A stretch of DNA of 62,645 bases from Amnibacterium kyonggiense (GTDB lineage: Bacteria; Actinomycetota; Actinomycetes; Actinomycetales; Microbacteriaceae), in NCBI RefSeq assembly GCF_004364555.1, contig NZ_SOAM01000005.1:1-62645 (forward strand), in the 5' to 3' direction. Shown here piece after piece: positions 1 through 9,171 of this stretch (within the stretch, counting starts at the first letter, position 1; every line of letters begins with the position of its first letter). The notes under the pieces were generated by a model that had not been told where the DNA came from, made no database searches, and worked only from the letters and a program-made list of their open reading frames with translations. The translations under genes and the position numbers were made by a program.

Positions 1-1866
1 GAGGTCGACTCCGCGCTGCAGCGGTACCGCACCGAGCACGGCATCGACACCGCCTGGGAGGCCCGCGAACGCGTCGTCGTCGCCCTCACCGGCGGCCCCG
101 AGGGCGAGACCCTCCTCCGCCGCGGCGCCCGCATCGCCGCCCGCTCCGGCGGCGGGGAGCTGCTCGCAGTGCACGTGGCGAGCGACGACGGCCTCGCGGC
201 CGCGGACCCGGCGGCGCTCGCGGCGCAACGCGTGCTCGTCGAGCAGCTCGGCGGCACCTTCCATCAGATCGTCGGCGACCGGATCGCCACCGCCCTCATC
301 GGCTTCGCCCGTGCGGTGCACGCGACCCAGCTCGTCATCGGCGTCTCGCGGCGCTCGCGGGTCGTCGCGCTCCTGACCGGCCCCGGCACCTCGTCCCGCG
401 TGATCCGCGCGGCCGGCGACATCGACGTGCACATGGTCACCCACGGCGCGGTCGGGCGTCGGTCGCGCCTCCTCCCCGCGGGCCGGGGGAACCTCTCCCG
501 CCGACGCCGGATCGCCGGCTTCGCGCTCGCGCTGATCGGCGGCCCGCTGCTCACCCTCCTGCTGAGCGCGACGCGCACGGCGGACGGGCTGACCGCCGAG
601 GCGCTCGCCTACCAGCTGCTCGTGATCCTCGTCGCCCTCGTCGGCGGCGCCTGGCCCGCCGCGTTCGCGGCGGTGCTCTCGGGGCTCACCCTCGACTTCC
701 TCTTCGCCGAGCCCTTCTACACGTTCACGATCGACCGCCCGGAGCACTGGATCGCGGTGCTCCTCTACCTCGCGAGCGCGCTCCTCGTCAGCGTCGTCGT
801 GGACCGGGCCGCGCGCCTCACGCGCGTCGCCCGGCGGTCGGCCAGCGAGTCGGAGGTTCTCACGACGATCGCCGGCGGGGTCCTCCGCGGCGCGGACGCG
901 GTCGACGCGCTGCTCGAGCGGACGCGGGAGACGTTCGGCATGGCCGCCGTCCGGCTCTTCGTCGACGGGGAGGCCGTCGAGGTCCACGGCGAGCCCGGCC
1001 CCGAGGCGGCGATCACGCGGGTCGACGTCGACGACCGCACCGTGCTCGAGCTGCTCGGCCGGCCGCTCGACGCCTCGGACCGGAGCATCCTCGACGTCGT
1101 GGCGACGCAGCTCGGCGTCGCGCTCGAGCAGCGCGCGCTCACCGCGACGGCCCGCCGCCTGCAGCCGCTCGCGGAGGTCGACCGGGTGCGGTCCGCGCTG
1201 CTCGCCGCGGTCGGGCACGACCTCCGGCGTCCGCTCGCGGTCGCGACGGCGGCGGTGACGAGCCTCCGCTCGTCCGGCACCCGGCTCTCCCCCGCCGACC
1301 GCGAGCAGCTGCTCGAGGGCGCCGAGCGCAGCCTCGAAAACCTGGCCGCGATCGTCACGGACCTGCTCGACGTCAGCCGGGTGCAGGCGGGCGCGCTCGC
1401 GGTCGCGCTCGAGTCGATCGACGTCGCGGACGTGCTGCCGGCCGTGCTCGACGACCTCGCCGCCGATCCGGACGCGGTGGAACTGCACCTGCCGGAGTCG
1501 CTGCCGCCGGTGCGGGCGGACCCGGTGCTGCTGCAGCGCGTCCTCGTCAACCTGCTGTCGAACGCGGTGCGGCACTCGCCTGCGGGTGTCCCCGCCGAGC
1601 TCGCCGTGTCCGCGTTCGGCGACGCGGTGCAGGTGCGGGTCGTCGACCACGGCCCGGGCCTGGACCCCGCGCGACGGGCGAGGATGTTCGAGCCGTTTCA
1701 GCACGACTCCGACACCTCGGACTCGGGCGGGATCGGGCTCGGCCTCGCGCTCTCGCGGGGCTTCGCGGAAGGGATGGGAGCGACGTTGGAGGCGGAGGAC
1801 ACCCCGGGCGGCGGGCTGACCATGGTCGTGGGCCTGCCGGCCGACACGACGGTGCGCGAGCCGTGA
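1..1866 (+). CDS. kdpD: Sensor histidine kinase KdpD, N-terminus cut by window edge
   Basis: The frame is open from base 1, so the gene starts upstream of the window; the first ATG in frame (169) is internal. What remains begins in the universal-stress-protein-like domain (WEARERVVVAL near the edge). A four-helix membrane block follows (roughly codons 170-270), then a GAF-like segment and a histidine kinase core with the phospho-acceptor in VGHDLRRPLA (His codon at 1216-1218). N-box LSNAVRH and G-boxes DHGPGL and GIGLGLALS are present. The missing part is the N-terminal KdpD sensor domain. KdpD responds to potassium limitation and turgor and phosphorylates KdpE to induce kdpFABC. The stop overlaps the kdpE start by four bases (GTGA), so the two are translationally coupled. 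Identification is firm from domain order and the kdpE partner. Confidence 0.95.
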   Translation, partial: EVDSALQRYRTEHGIDTAWEARERVVVALTGGPEGETLLRRGARIAARSGGGELLAVHVASDDGLAAADPAALAAQRVLVEQLGGTFHQIVGDRIATALIGFARAVHATQLVIGVSRRSRVVALLTGPGTSSRVIRAAGDIDVHMVTHGAVGRRSRLLPAGRGNLSRRRRIAGFALALIGGPLLTLLLSATRTADGLTAEALAYQLLVILVALVGGAWPAAFAAVLSGLTLDFLFAEPFYTFTIDRPEHWIAVLLYLASALLVSVVVDRAARLTRVARRSASESEVLTTIAGGVLRGADAVDALLERTRETFGMAAVRLFVDGEAVEVHGEPGPEAAITRVDVDDRTVLELLGRPLDASDRSILDVVATQLGVALEQRALTATARRLQPLAEVDRVRSALLAAVGHDLRRPLAVATAAVTSLRSSGTRLSPADREQLLEGAERSLENLAAIVTDLLDVSRVQAGALAVALESIDVADVLPAVLDDLAADPDAVELHLPESLPPVRADPVLLQRVLVNLLSNAVRHSPAGVPAELAVSAFGDAVQVRVVDHGPGLDPARRARMFEPFQHDSDTSDSGGIGLGLALSRGFAEGMGATLEAEDTPGGGLTMVVGLPADTTVREP

Positions 1867-2540
1867 AGGTCCTCGTCGCGGACGACGACCCGCAGATCCT
1901 CAAGGCGCTCCGGATCATCCTGACGGCGCACGGCTACGACGTCGTGCTCGCGAAGGACGGTCGGGAGGCGATCGACCTCGCCGCGCACGACCGGCCCGAC
2001 GTGATCGTGCTCGACCTCGGCATGCCGGGCGTCGGCGGCGTCGCGGTCATCGAGGCCGTGCGGGGCTGGTCGACCACGCCGATCCTCGTCGTCTCCGGCC
2101 GCTCCGACACCTCCGGCAAGGTCGACGCGCTCGACGCGGGCGCCGACGACTACGTGACGAAGCCGTTCGCGACGGAGGAGCTGCTCGCCCGAATCCGCGC
2201 GCTGTCCCGCCGCTCCGCGGAGGTCGCGGAGGCGCCGACGGTGGCGTTCGGCGACGTCGTCGTCGACCTGGCGGCGCGACGGGTCACCCGGGCCGGCGCC
2301 GACGTGCGGCTGACGCCGACGGAGTGGGCCGTGCTCGAGCAGCTCGTCCGCAACCCGCGCCGGCTCGTGACCCAGCAGACGCTGCTGACGAGCGTGTGGG
2401 GGCCGAACCACACGCGCGACTCCGGGTACCTCCGGATCTACCTCGGCACGCTGCGGAAGAAGCTGGAACCGGAGCCCTCCCGCCCCCGCCACCTGCTCAC
2501 GGAGCCGGGCATCGGGTACCGCTTCACCCCTGAGGGCTGA
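1863..2540 (+). CDS. kdpE: Response regulator KdpE (OmpR/PhoB family)
   Basis: A 225-residue response regulator: receiver domain with acidic pocket ADDDPQ (residues 6-11), phospho-acceptor Asp51 in VLDLGMPG and conserved Lys in VTKPFA. A winged-helix trans_reg_C DNA-binding domain follows, ending in GIGYRF. The GTG start overlaps the kdpD stop, the usual kdpDE arrangement. KdpE activates the KdpFABC high-affinity potassium ATPase; those genes are not in the window and probably lie upstream. A hairpin follows the stop. Confidence 0.95.
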   Translation: MKVLVADDDPQILKALRIILTAHGYDVVLAKDGREAIDLAAHDRPDVIVLDLGMPGVGGVAVIEAVRGWSTTPILVVSGRSDTSGKVDALDAGADDYVTKPFATEELLARIRALSRRSAEVAEAPTVAFGDVVVDLAARRVTRAGADVRLTPTEWAVLEQLVRNPRRLVTQQTLLTSVWGPNHTRDSGYLRIYLGTLRKKLEPEPSRPRHLLTEPGIGYRFTPEG

Positions 2541-2556
2541 GCTCCGCGATCACCGT

Positions 2557-2595
2557 TCTGCGTTCTGTAGGAGACGGCGTCCTCCGAAACGGAGA
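2557..2595. terminator. Hairpin after kdpE, member of a dispersed repeat
   Basis: An imperfect 16-bp stem (12 of 16 paired, loop GACGGCG) lies 17 bases after the kdpE stop, without a clear T-tract. Its core CTGTAGGA..CGGC..CCT and the trailing CGGAG..TGCGGGT recur in the hairpin at 51287-51340, so this is a repeated intergenic element that probably acts as a terminator. Confidence 0.5.
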
Positions 2596-2668
2596 GTGCG
2601 GGTGGGCGGGGAGTCCGGGCGCGGCGCTCGACGCGGGTCGCCGGGCGGCCGGATGTTACGGTCGCGGC

Positions 2669-3427
2669 GTGGCAGGGACGGACGCGCCGGCGGACGCCGA
2701 CCGGACCGTCTTCGGCCGGGTGCTCGACGTCATCGGCGCCTTCGCGGACAGCCCGGAGGGCGGCCTCACCGCCTCGGCCGTCGCCGCGGCGACCGGCCTG
2801 CCGATGTCGACCGCGCACCGGCTCTGCCGGACGCTCGCGGAGGAGCGCGTGCTCGAGCGCGCTCCCGACGGCCGCTACCGCGTGGGCATCCGCCTGTGGG
2901 AGCTCGGGCTGCTCGCCCCGCGCTCGCAGGGCCTGCGTCAGCGCGCCCTGCCGTTCCTCGAGGACCTCCACGAGGTCACGCGGCAGCACGTGCAGCTGCT
3001 CGTGCTCGACGGACCGGAGGTCGTCGTCGTCGAACGGCTGAGCACTCGCGATGCGGTCGTGCTCGCCGGCCGGCCGGGCGGACGCCTGCCCGTGCACGCG
3101 ACGAGCGGCGGCGTCGTGCTGCTCGCGCTCGCCGACGAGGCGACGGTCGCCGCAGTCCTCGCGCGGCCCATGGAGCGGTTCACTCCGGCGACGATCACGT
3201 CGGAGCCGATGCTCCGGGCGACGCTCTCCCTCGCGCGGCGGCAGGGCTGGATCGTGCTGCAGGACCACCTGACGCCCGGATCCGTGTCCGTCGCCGCGCC
3301 GATCCTCGGACCGCGGCGGCAGGCGGTCGCGGCCGTCTCCGTGATCGTCGACGGGGGCGACGGCGACCGGCTCGTGCCCGCCGTCCTCACGACGGCGAAG
3401 GCGATCGGCCGGGCGCTCGCCACCTGA
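2669..3427 (+). CDS. IclR-family transcriptional regulator (PcaR/PobR-like by context)
   Basis: A 252-residue IclR-type protein: N-terminal winged helix-turn-helix (about residues 15-75, ATGLPMSTAHRLCRTL) and C-terminal effector domain (LPVHATSGGVVLLA, SVSVAAPIL). GTG start. It converges on the pca operon, with 14 bases between its stop and the pcaF stop. IclR proteins are the usual regulators of pca and pob genes in proteobacteria and actinobacteria, with protocatechuate or 3-oxoadipate as effectors. By context it is the pca regulator; the effector cannot be read from sequence. Upstream of it is only the kdpE hairpin and about 70 bases of promoter space. Confidence 0.8.
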   Translation: MAGTDAPADADRTVFGRVLDVIGAFADSPEGGLTASAVAAATGLPMSTAHRLCRTLAEERVLERAPDGRYRVGIRLWELGLLAPRSQGLRQRALPFLEDLHEVTRQHVQLLVLDGPEVVVVERLSTRDAVVLAGRPGGRLPVHATSGGVVLLALADEATVAAVLARPMERFTPATITSEPMLRATLSLARRQGWIVLQDHLTPGSVSVAAPILGPRRQAVAAVSVIVDGGDGDRLVPAVLTTAKAIGRALAT

Positions 3428-3441
3428 TCGACCGCCGGGCG

Positions 3442-4656
3442 TCAGGCGCGCTCGAAGACCGCCGCGAGGCCCTGGCCGCCGCCGATGCACATCGTCTCGA
3501 GCGCGTAGCGGCCGCCGAGGTCGGCGAGCTCGTGGCTCAGCGTGGCGAGCATGCGGACGCCGGTCGCCGCGAGCGGGTGGCCGATGGAGATGCCGCTCCC
3601 GCGCGGGTTGAGCCGCGGGTCGTCGTCGTCGACGCCCCACTCGGCGAGGCACGCGAGCACCTGCACGGCGAAGGCCTCGTTCAGCTCGATCACGTCGAGG
3701 TCGTCGAACGTCAGCCCGGCGCGGGCGAGCGCGCGGTTCGACGCCGGGACCGGTCCGATCCCGAAGCGTTCCGGCTCCACGCCCGCGACCGCCCAGGACA
3801 CGAGGCGGAGGACGGGCGTGAGCCCCAGCTCCGCCGCGCGCTCCGGCGTCGTCACGACGCACGCCGCAGCCGCGTCGTTCTGCCCGCTCGCGTTGCCGGC
3901 GGTCACGGTGGCGTCCGGGTCGCTGCGGCCGAGCGCGGGGCGCAGCTTCGCGAGCACCTCGAGGGAGGTGTCCGCCCTCGGGTGCTCGTCGGCCGCGACC
4001 GTGACGGCGCCCTTCCTGCCGGGCACCTCGACGGGCACGATCTCGCGGTCGAACGCGCCGCTCGTCTGCGCCGCGACCGCCCGCTGGTGCGACTGCAGGG
4101 CGTAGCGGTCCTGCCGCTCGCGGTCGATCCCGTACTCGCGGCGGAGGGTCTCCGCGGTGCCGATGTTGCCGTCGGGCGTCGGGTGGAACCGGCCGCCCGC
4201 GCGCTCGCGGCCGCGGCTCAGCGCGTCGTGGAGCACGAGCGCGCCCGGCGGCAGGCCGCGGCGCCCCTCCTCCGTGTAGTACGGCGCGTTGCTCATCGAC
4301 TCGACGCCGAACGCGACGACGACGTCGGAGACGCCGGTCTGCACCTGCATCGCGCCGTTCAGCACGGCCTGCAGGCCGGAGCCGCAGCGGCGGTCGAGCT
4401 GGTACCCGGTCGCCGTCACGGGGAAGCCCGCGTCGAGCGCGGCGACCCGGCCGATCGGGGCGGCCTCCATCGTCGGATAGCACTGCGCGCCGATCACGTC
4501 GTCGACGGCGTCGACCGGCAGCCCGGACCGCTCGACGAGCGCGGTGAGCACCCGGGTCGCGAGGTCGAGCGCGGTGAGCGGCGCGAGCGCGCCGCCGAAC
4601 CGCCCGACCGGGGTCCGCACCGGGGCGCAGACGACCGCCTCCCGCAGCTCGGTCAT
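3442..4656 (-). CDS. pcaF: 3-oxoadipyl-CoA thiolase
   Basis: A 404-residue thiolase that cleaves 3-oxoadipyl-CoA with CoA to succinyl-CoA and acetyl-CoA, the last step of the beta-ketoadipate pathway. Nucleophile Cys91 sits in [10 protein letters not shown], and the C-terminal catalytic pair is in [10 protein letters not shown] and CIGGGQG. ATG start; its first four bases overlap the pcaJ stop. It is last in the operon and serves the protocatechuate and hydroxyquinol routes in this window alike. Sequence alone cannot exclude a general acetyl-CoA acyltransferase, but the neighbours make PcaF very likely. Confidence 0.92.
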   Translation of the reverse strand: MTELREAVVCAPVRTPVGRFGGALAPLTALDLATRVLTALVERSGLPVDAVDDVIGAQCYPTMEAAPIGRVAALDAGFPVTATGYQLDRRCGSGLQAVLNGAMQVQTGVSDVVVAFGVESMSNAPYYTEEGRRGLPPGALVLHDALSRGRERAGGRFHPTPDGNIGTAETLRREYGIDRERQDRYALQSHQRAVAAQTSGAFDREIVPVEVPGRKGAVTVAADEHPRADTSLEVLAKLRPALGRSDPDATVTAGNASGQNDAAAACVVTTPERAAELGLTPVLRLVSWAVAGVEPERFGIGPVPASNRALARAGLTFDDLDVIELNEAFAVQVLACLAEWGVDDDDPRLNPRGSGISIGHPLAATGVRMLATLSHELADLGGRYALETMCIGGGQGLAAVFERA

Positions 4657-5306
4657 GCGGACGCCTCCACCCCGTCCGCGACGGCGAAGGCGGCACCGGT
4701 CAGGCCACGGATCGACTCCACGGTCTCGCCCGGCGCCAGCTCGATGAGCAGGAGCCCGTCGTCGGTGACGTCGAACACCGCTCGATCGGTGATGATGCGG
4801 TCGACGCACGCGCGGCCGGTGAGCGGCAGCACGCACTCGGGCAGGATCTTGTGCTCGCCCGTCTTCGTCACGTGCTCCATGACGACGATGACGCGCCGGG
4901 CGCCCGCGACGAGGTCCATCGCCCCGCCCATGCCCTTGATCAGCTTGCCGGGCACCGCCCAGTTCGCGATGTCGCCGTGCTCGGAGACCTGCATCGCGCC
5001 GAGCACCGCGTCCTGGATGCGGCCGCCCCGGACCATCCCGAAGCTCGCGGCGGAGTCGAAGAACGCGGCGCCCGGGAGCACGGTGACCGTCTCCTTGCCC
5101 GCGTTGATGAGCTTCGGGTCCTCCTCGCCCGCCCACGGATACGGGCCGACGCCGAGGATGCCGTTCTCGGAGTGCAGCACGATCGTGCGGTCCTCGGGCA
5201 CGAAGTTCGGGATGAGCGTCGGCAGGCCGATCCCGAGGTTCACGTAGGAGCCGTCCTCGAGCTCCTCCGCCGCCCGCGCGGCCATCTGGTCCCTGGTCAG
5301 CGGCAC
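4653..5306 (-). CDS. pcaJ: 3-oxoadipate CoA-transferase, beta subunit
   Basis: A 217-residue B-subunit of a class I CoA-transferase. The catalytic glutamate lies in the SENG motif (residues 46-49, [12 protein letters not shown]), and glycine-rich GLPTLIPNF precedes it. With PcaI it moves CoA from succinyl-CoA to 3-oxoadipate. GTG start, three bases after the pcaI stop; the stop overlaps the pcaF start. Confidence 0.93.
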   Translation of the reverse strand: MPLTRDQMAARAAEELEDGSYVNLGIGLPTLIPNFVPEDRTIVLHSENGILGVGPYPWAGEEDPKLINAGKETVTVLPGAAFFDSAASFGMVRGGRIQDAVLGAMQVSEHGDIANWAVPGKLIKGMGGAMDLVAGARRVIVVMEHVTKTGEHKILPECVLPLTGRACVDRIITDRAVFDVTDDGLLLIELAPGETVESIRGLTGAAFAVADGVEASA

Positions 5307-5309
5307 GGC

Positions 5310-6089
5310 TCAGGCCTCCTTGCGCTCGCGCACGGTGCGCTTCTCGATGGGCAGGTCGCTCGCGTCCTCGCGGCTCAGCTGCACGACGCGGTCGACGTGG
5401 ATGCCGGGCAGGTGCACGGCGTCGGGGTCGATCTCGCCGGCGGGCACGAGCTCGTCGACCTCCGCGATCGTGATCCGCCCAGCCATCGCGGCGAGCGGGT
5501 TGAAGTTCCGGGCCGACTTCTCGAACACGAGGTTGCCGTGGGTGTCGCCCTTCGCCGCCCGGACGAGCGCGAAGTCCGTGCGGATCGCGGTCTCGAGGAC
5601 GTAGGCGGTCTCCGTGCCGAAGACGTCGAACACGGCGGTGGGCTTCGGCGGGCTCGAGACGGCGACGGACCCGTCGGCGGCGTACCGCCACGGCATGCCG
5701 CCCTCGGAGACCATCGTGCCGACGCCGGTGGGCGTGTAGAACGCGGGGATCCCGACGCCGCCGGCGCGGAGCCGCTCGGCGAGGGTGCCCTGCGGGGTCA
5801 GCTCCACCTCGACGTCGCCGCCGAGGTACTGCCGCGCGAACTCCTTGTTCTCGCCGATGTAGGAGCCGACGACCCGGCGGATGCGCCCGGCGGCGAGAAG
5901 GAGGCCGAGGCCCCAGCCGTCGACGCCGCAGTTGTTCGACACCACCTCGAGCTCGGTCGCCGTCGCCTCGAGCAGGGCGCGGATCAGGACGATCGGCACC
6001 CCGTTCAGCCCGAACCCGCCGACGGCGATGGAGGCGCCGTCGGGGATGTCGGCGACCGCTTCCGCCGCGGATGCGACGCGCTTGTCCAT
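5310..6089 (-). CDS. pcaI: 3-oxoadipate CoA-transferase, alpha subunit
   Basis: A 259-residue A-subunit with the CoA-binding glycine-rich motif GGFGLNGVP (residues 24-32) and the conserved SNNCGVDGWGLG and GTLAERLRAGG blocks. It forms the heteromeric PcaIJ transferase. ATG start, with a purine-rich AGGAGGAG leader upstream. Fifteen bases separate it from the pcaL stop, so it belongs to the same transcript. Confidence 0.93.
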   Translation of the reverse strand: MDKRVASAAEAVADIPDGASIAVGGFGLNGVPIVLIRALLEATATELEVVSNNCGVDGWGLGLLLAAGRIRRVVGSYIGENKEFARQYLGGDVEVELTPQGTLAERLRAGGVGIPAFYTPTGVGTMVSEGGMPWRYAADGSVAVSSPPKPTAVFDVFGTETAYVLETAIRTDFALVRAAKGDTHGNLVFEKSARNFNPLAAMAGRITIAEVDELVPAGEIDPDAVHLPGIHVDRVVQLSREDASDLPIEKRTVRERKEA

Positions 6090-6104
6090 GTCCTGCTCCT
6101 CCTC

Positions 6105-7286
6105 CTACTCGCCCGCGGACTGCTCGTCCGCGGACCGCTCGTCCGCCTCGGCGAACACCTGCTTCGCGACCCGGAACGCGCTGTTCGCGGCGGGTACGCC
6201 CGCGTAGACGGCCATCTGCAGCAGGATCTCGACGAGCTCCTCCCGCGTCACGCCGTCGGCCAGTGCGGCCCGGAGGTGCATCACGAGCTCCTCCCAGTGG
6301 TGCGCCGTGACCATGCTCGCGATCGTGATCGCGCGCCGCGTGCGGCGGTCGAGCCCCGGGCGCGACCAGATCGAGCCCCACGCGGTCTCGGTGATGAAGC
6401 GCTGGAAGTCCGCGGTCTCGGGCGTGATGCCGGCGGTCGCGCGGTCGACCCACTCGGCGCCGAGCACCGCTCGGCGCACCGTCATGCCGGTCGCGTACCG
6501 GTCGCGGGGCGCGAACCGCTCGATCAGCAGCGCCGCGACCTCCGCCGGCCGCTCGAGGTGCGCCTGGTGCCCGGTGTCCGTCAGGACGACCGGCTCCTGG
6601 CCGCCCGGCAGGGCGGCCGCGGTCGCGGTCGCGTCCTCGACGGTCACGACGGGATCGCGGTCCCCGACGACGACGAGCGTCGGCACGGCGATCGTGCCGA
6701 GGTCCGAACGGCGGTCGAAGGCGCCGAGCGCCTCCGCGAGCAGGGCGTAGGACTCGTCGTCCGCGTCCATCAGCTCGGAGAGGGTGCGGCCGACCAGGTC
6801 CGGCTCCCGGGACGGGAAGGAGGGCGCGAACCACCGCTCGCTCGAGGCGGCGACCTGCGCGGGGGTGCCCTGCGCGCGGACCTGGGCCGCGCGTGCGGTC
6901 CAGCCCTCCGGGCTCCCGATGCGCGCGCCGGAGCAGATCACGGCGAGGCCCGCGAGGCGGTCGCGGTGCCTCCCGGTGGCCAGCTCGACGCCGATCGCGC
7001 CGCCGATGGAGACGCCCGCGTAGACGAAGCGACCGCCGCCGAGCCCGTCGACCACGGCGACCACCGCGTCGGCGAGGTCCGCGAAGGTGAACGGCTCGCG
7101 GGCGGCCGGCGACAGGCCGTGGCCGGGGAGGTCGACCCGCACGACGCGGAACGTGCCGGTGAGGCGCGCCGCCGCCTCGCCCCAGGCGGCGACGCCGGTG
7201 CCGAGCGACGGCCCGAGCACGAGCAGCGGCGCGCCGGGGTCGGCGGAGGAGGTCGGGTCGACGACTCCGCGCAGCACGACGCTCAC
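6105..7286 (-). CDS. pcaL: Fused 3-oxoadipate enol-lactonase / 4-carboxymuconolactone decarboxylase
   Basis: A 393-residue fusion. Residues 1-265 are an alpha/beta hydrolase (PcaD) with nucleophile Ser93 in GVSIGG, acid in VGDRDP and His in DTGHQAH. Residues 270-393 are the carboxymuconolactone decarboxylase (PcaC: VTAHHWEELVMHLRAAL). It converts 4-carboxymuconolactone to the enol-lactone and then to 3-oxoadipate. The PcaL fusion is typical of Rhodococcus, Streptomyces and related actinobacteria. GTG start chosen because it overlaps the pcaB stop (GTGA); longer readings upstream run through pcaB. Confidence 0.94.
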   Translation of the reverse strand: MSVVLRGVVDPTSSADPGAPLLVLGPSLGTGVAAWGEAAARLTGTFRVVRVDLPGHGLSPAAREPFTFADLADAVVAVVDGLGGGRFVYAGVSIGGAIGVELATGRHRDRLAGLAVICSGARIGSPEGWTARAAQVRAQGTPAQVAASSERWFAPSFPSREPDLVGRTLSELMDADDESYALLAEALGAFDRRSDLGTIAVPTLVVVGDRDPVVTVEDATATAAALPGGQEPVVLTDTGHQAHLERPAEVAALLIERFAPRDRYATGMTVRRAVLGAEWVDRATAGITPETADFQRFITETAWGSIWSRPGLDRRTRRAITIASMVTAHHWEELVMHLRAALADGVTREELVEILLQMAVYAGVPAANSAFRVAKQVFAEADERSADEQSAGE

Positions 7287-8608
7287 CGGTCGACCCCGCG
7301 GGCCGCGGCGACGCTCGCGTCGATGAGCCGGTCGGAGAGACCGACGGTCCCGCCGGTGGTCGTGGCGGCCGCCAGCCGGTCGCGGGTCGCCTCGTCGACG
7401 TCCGGGTCGTCGACCGCGGCGCGCCGGATCGCTGCCACGAAGTCGCCCTCGGCCAGCGCCGTCCGGGTCAGCTCGGCGGCGCGCGAGCGCCCGACGCGCT
7501 GCGCGAGCACCTGCTGCGCGCGCTCCGCGTGGATCGACCCGTCGCCCGCCTCGAGGTTCGCGCGGCTGCGCGGCGCATCGACGTCGAGCGCGGCGACGAG
7601 GCGCTCGGCGAGCACCGCGGACTCGAGCAGCAGGCGGAGGAGCTCCCGGAGGGGCTGCCACTCCGCGTGCCAGTCGCCCGCGGGGCGCTCGTCGAGTGCG
7701 AGCTGCGAGCCGAGGAGCGTCGCCGCGAGGCCGGGCGCCCGGCGCGCGTTCGCGACGAGGAGCACCGCGGCGACCGGGTTCTGCTTCTGCGGCATGGCGG
7801 ACGAGCCGCCCTCGCCCGCGCCGACCGCGAGCTCGAGCTCGCCGAGCTCGGGCCGGCTGCCCTGCACGGCCTCGAGGCCGAGGCGCCCGAGCGCGCCGAG
7901 GTGCGCGGCGACCGCCGCGCCGAGCAGCGAGACCGCCGAGCGCTCGACGTGCCAGACGCCGGGTCGCGCGGCGAGACCGAGCGCGGCCGCCACTCGCGTG
8001 CGGAGGGCCTCCGCGCCGTCCGCGCCGAGGCGGTCCGTCAGCACCGCGAGCGTGCCGACGGAGCCGCCGAGCTGCAGCGGGGTCTCAGCCGCCCCGAGCG
8101 CGCGCCGGGTGCGGGCGACGCCGTCGAGCAGCACGGCGAGGCGGAGCCCGGCGGTGGTCGGCGCGGCCTGCCGGCCGAGCGTGCGGCCGGCGACCGGCGT
8201 CGTCCGGTGTGCCTCCGCGAGCCCGGCGAGGCCCTCGAGCACGCGACCGACCGGGGCGGCGGCGCGGCGGATCGACCGGGCCGCGACGAGCATGAGCGCG
8301 GAGTCGAGCACGTCCTGGCTCGTGAGCCCGAGGTGCACGGCGTCCGCGAGCGGCGCAGGGGTGCGGCGGCGGAGCTCCGCGACGAGCGGGATCACCGGGT
8401 TGCCGCCGGACGCGGATGCCGCGGCGAGCGCGGGCAGGTCGATCTCGTCGGCCGCCCAGCGGACGCTCCCCGACGCGACGCCCGCGGCGACGAGCGCCTC
8501 GAGATGGGCGGCCTCCACGTCGACCAAGGCCCGGAGGACGGCGCGGTCGTCCGCCTCCGCCGCCGCGCCGGTCGTCGGGTCGAGCAGCCCGCTGTCGAAC
8601 CCCGTCAC
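7283..8608 (-). CDS. pcaB: 3-carboxy-cis,cis-muconate cycloisomerase
   Basis: A 441-residue member of the fumarase/aspartase superfamily with the signature loop GEGGSSAMPQKQNP carrying the catalytic serine, and the LGLTSQDVLDSA block. It lactonises 3-carboxy-cis,cis-muconate to 4-carboxymuconolactone. GTG start overlapping the pcaG stop by four bases. Length and motifs fit bacterial PcaB rather than adenylosuccinate lyase. Confidence 0.94.
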   Translation of the reverse strand: MTGFDSGLLDPTTGAAAEADDRAVLRALVDVEAAHLEALVAAGVASGSVRWAADEIDLPALAAASASGGNPVIPLVAELRRRTPAPLADAVHLGLTSQDVLDSALMLVAARSIRRAAAPVGRVLEGLAGLAEAHRTTPVAGRTLGRQAAPTTAGLRLAVLLDGVARTRRALGAAETPLQLGGSVGTLAVLTDRLGADGAEALRTRVAAALGLAARPGVWHVERSAVSLLGAAVAAHLGALGRLGLEAVQGSRPELGELELAVGAGEGGSSAMPQKQNPVAAVLLVANARRAPGLAATLLGSQLALDERPAGDWHAEWQPLRELLRLLLESAVLAERLVAALDVDAPRSRANLEAGDGSIHAERAQQVLAQRVGRSRAAELTRTALAEGDFVAAIRRAAVDDPDVDEATRDRLAAATTTGGTVGLSDRLIDASVAAARGVDR

Positions 8609-9171
8609 GCGCGGTCCGCGTACTCGAGGAACACGGTCTCGCCCTCGCCCTGCAGCCGGATGTCGAAGCGGTAGCTGCCCGGACCGTCGGCGCGGGCGAT
8701 CAGGGTCTCGCGCCGCGCGGGGTCGACGCGGTCGAGCAGCGGGTCGGCCGGCAGCGCCGCGTCCGCATCGAGGAAGTAGGCCCTCGTGAAGAGGTGGTGG
8801 AGGAGGCCGCGCGCGAAGACCGTGATCAGCGCCCAGCCCGTCGTCGACGGCGCGACGGCACCCGGGAGGACGGTCGCGAACTCGTAGTGCCCGTCGACGT
8901 CCACCGCGGAGCGGCCGAAGCCGGTGAACCGGCCGAGCTCCCGCGCGCGGCTGCCCGCCCGCTGCACGAGCGCGCCGTCCGCGTCCGCCTGCCACAGCTC
9001 GAGGAGCGCGTCCGGCACCGGCAGCCCGTCGCCGTCGAGCACCACACCGTGGAGGACGACCGCATCGGCGCGCGATGGGGCGACGAGCTGTGGGCCGCCC
9101 GCGAACGGCAGCGCGTAGCCGAAGAAGGGGCCGACCGTCTGCGAGGGCGTCTGCCCGAGGTCACTCGTCAT
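8605..9171 (-). CDS. pcaG: Protocatechuate 3,4-dioxygenase, alpha subunit
   Basis: A 188-residue alpha subunit beginning TPSQTVGPFFGYALPF, with LLELWQADADG and the C-terminal GSYRFDIRLQGEGETVFLEY block. It lacks the four metal ligands, as PcaG normally does, and shapes the active site with PcaH. The ATG at 9169-9171 was chosen because the family's N-terminus begins here; it lies inside the pcaH 3' end (11-base overlap). Confidence 0.94.
   Translation of the reverse strand: MTSDLGQTPSQTVGPFFGYALPFAGGPQLVAPSRADAVVLHGVVLDGDGLPVPDALLELWQADADGALVQRAGSRARELGRFTGFGRSAVDVDGHYEFATVLPGAVAPSTTGWALITVFARGLLHHLFTRAYFLDADAALPADPLLDRVDPARRETLIARADGPGSYRFDIRLQGEGETVFLEYADRA

Noticed and set aside
2438-5247. 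Very long open frames on the opposite strand of the kdp/pca region, up to 880 residues
   Set aside because: Arg/Ala/Pro-rich shadow frames caused by high GC; they overlap genes with clear catalytic motifs.
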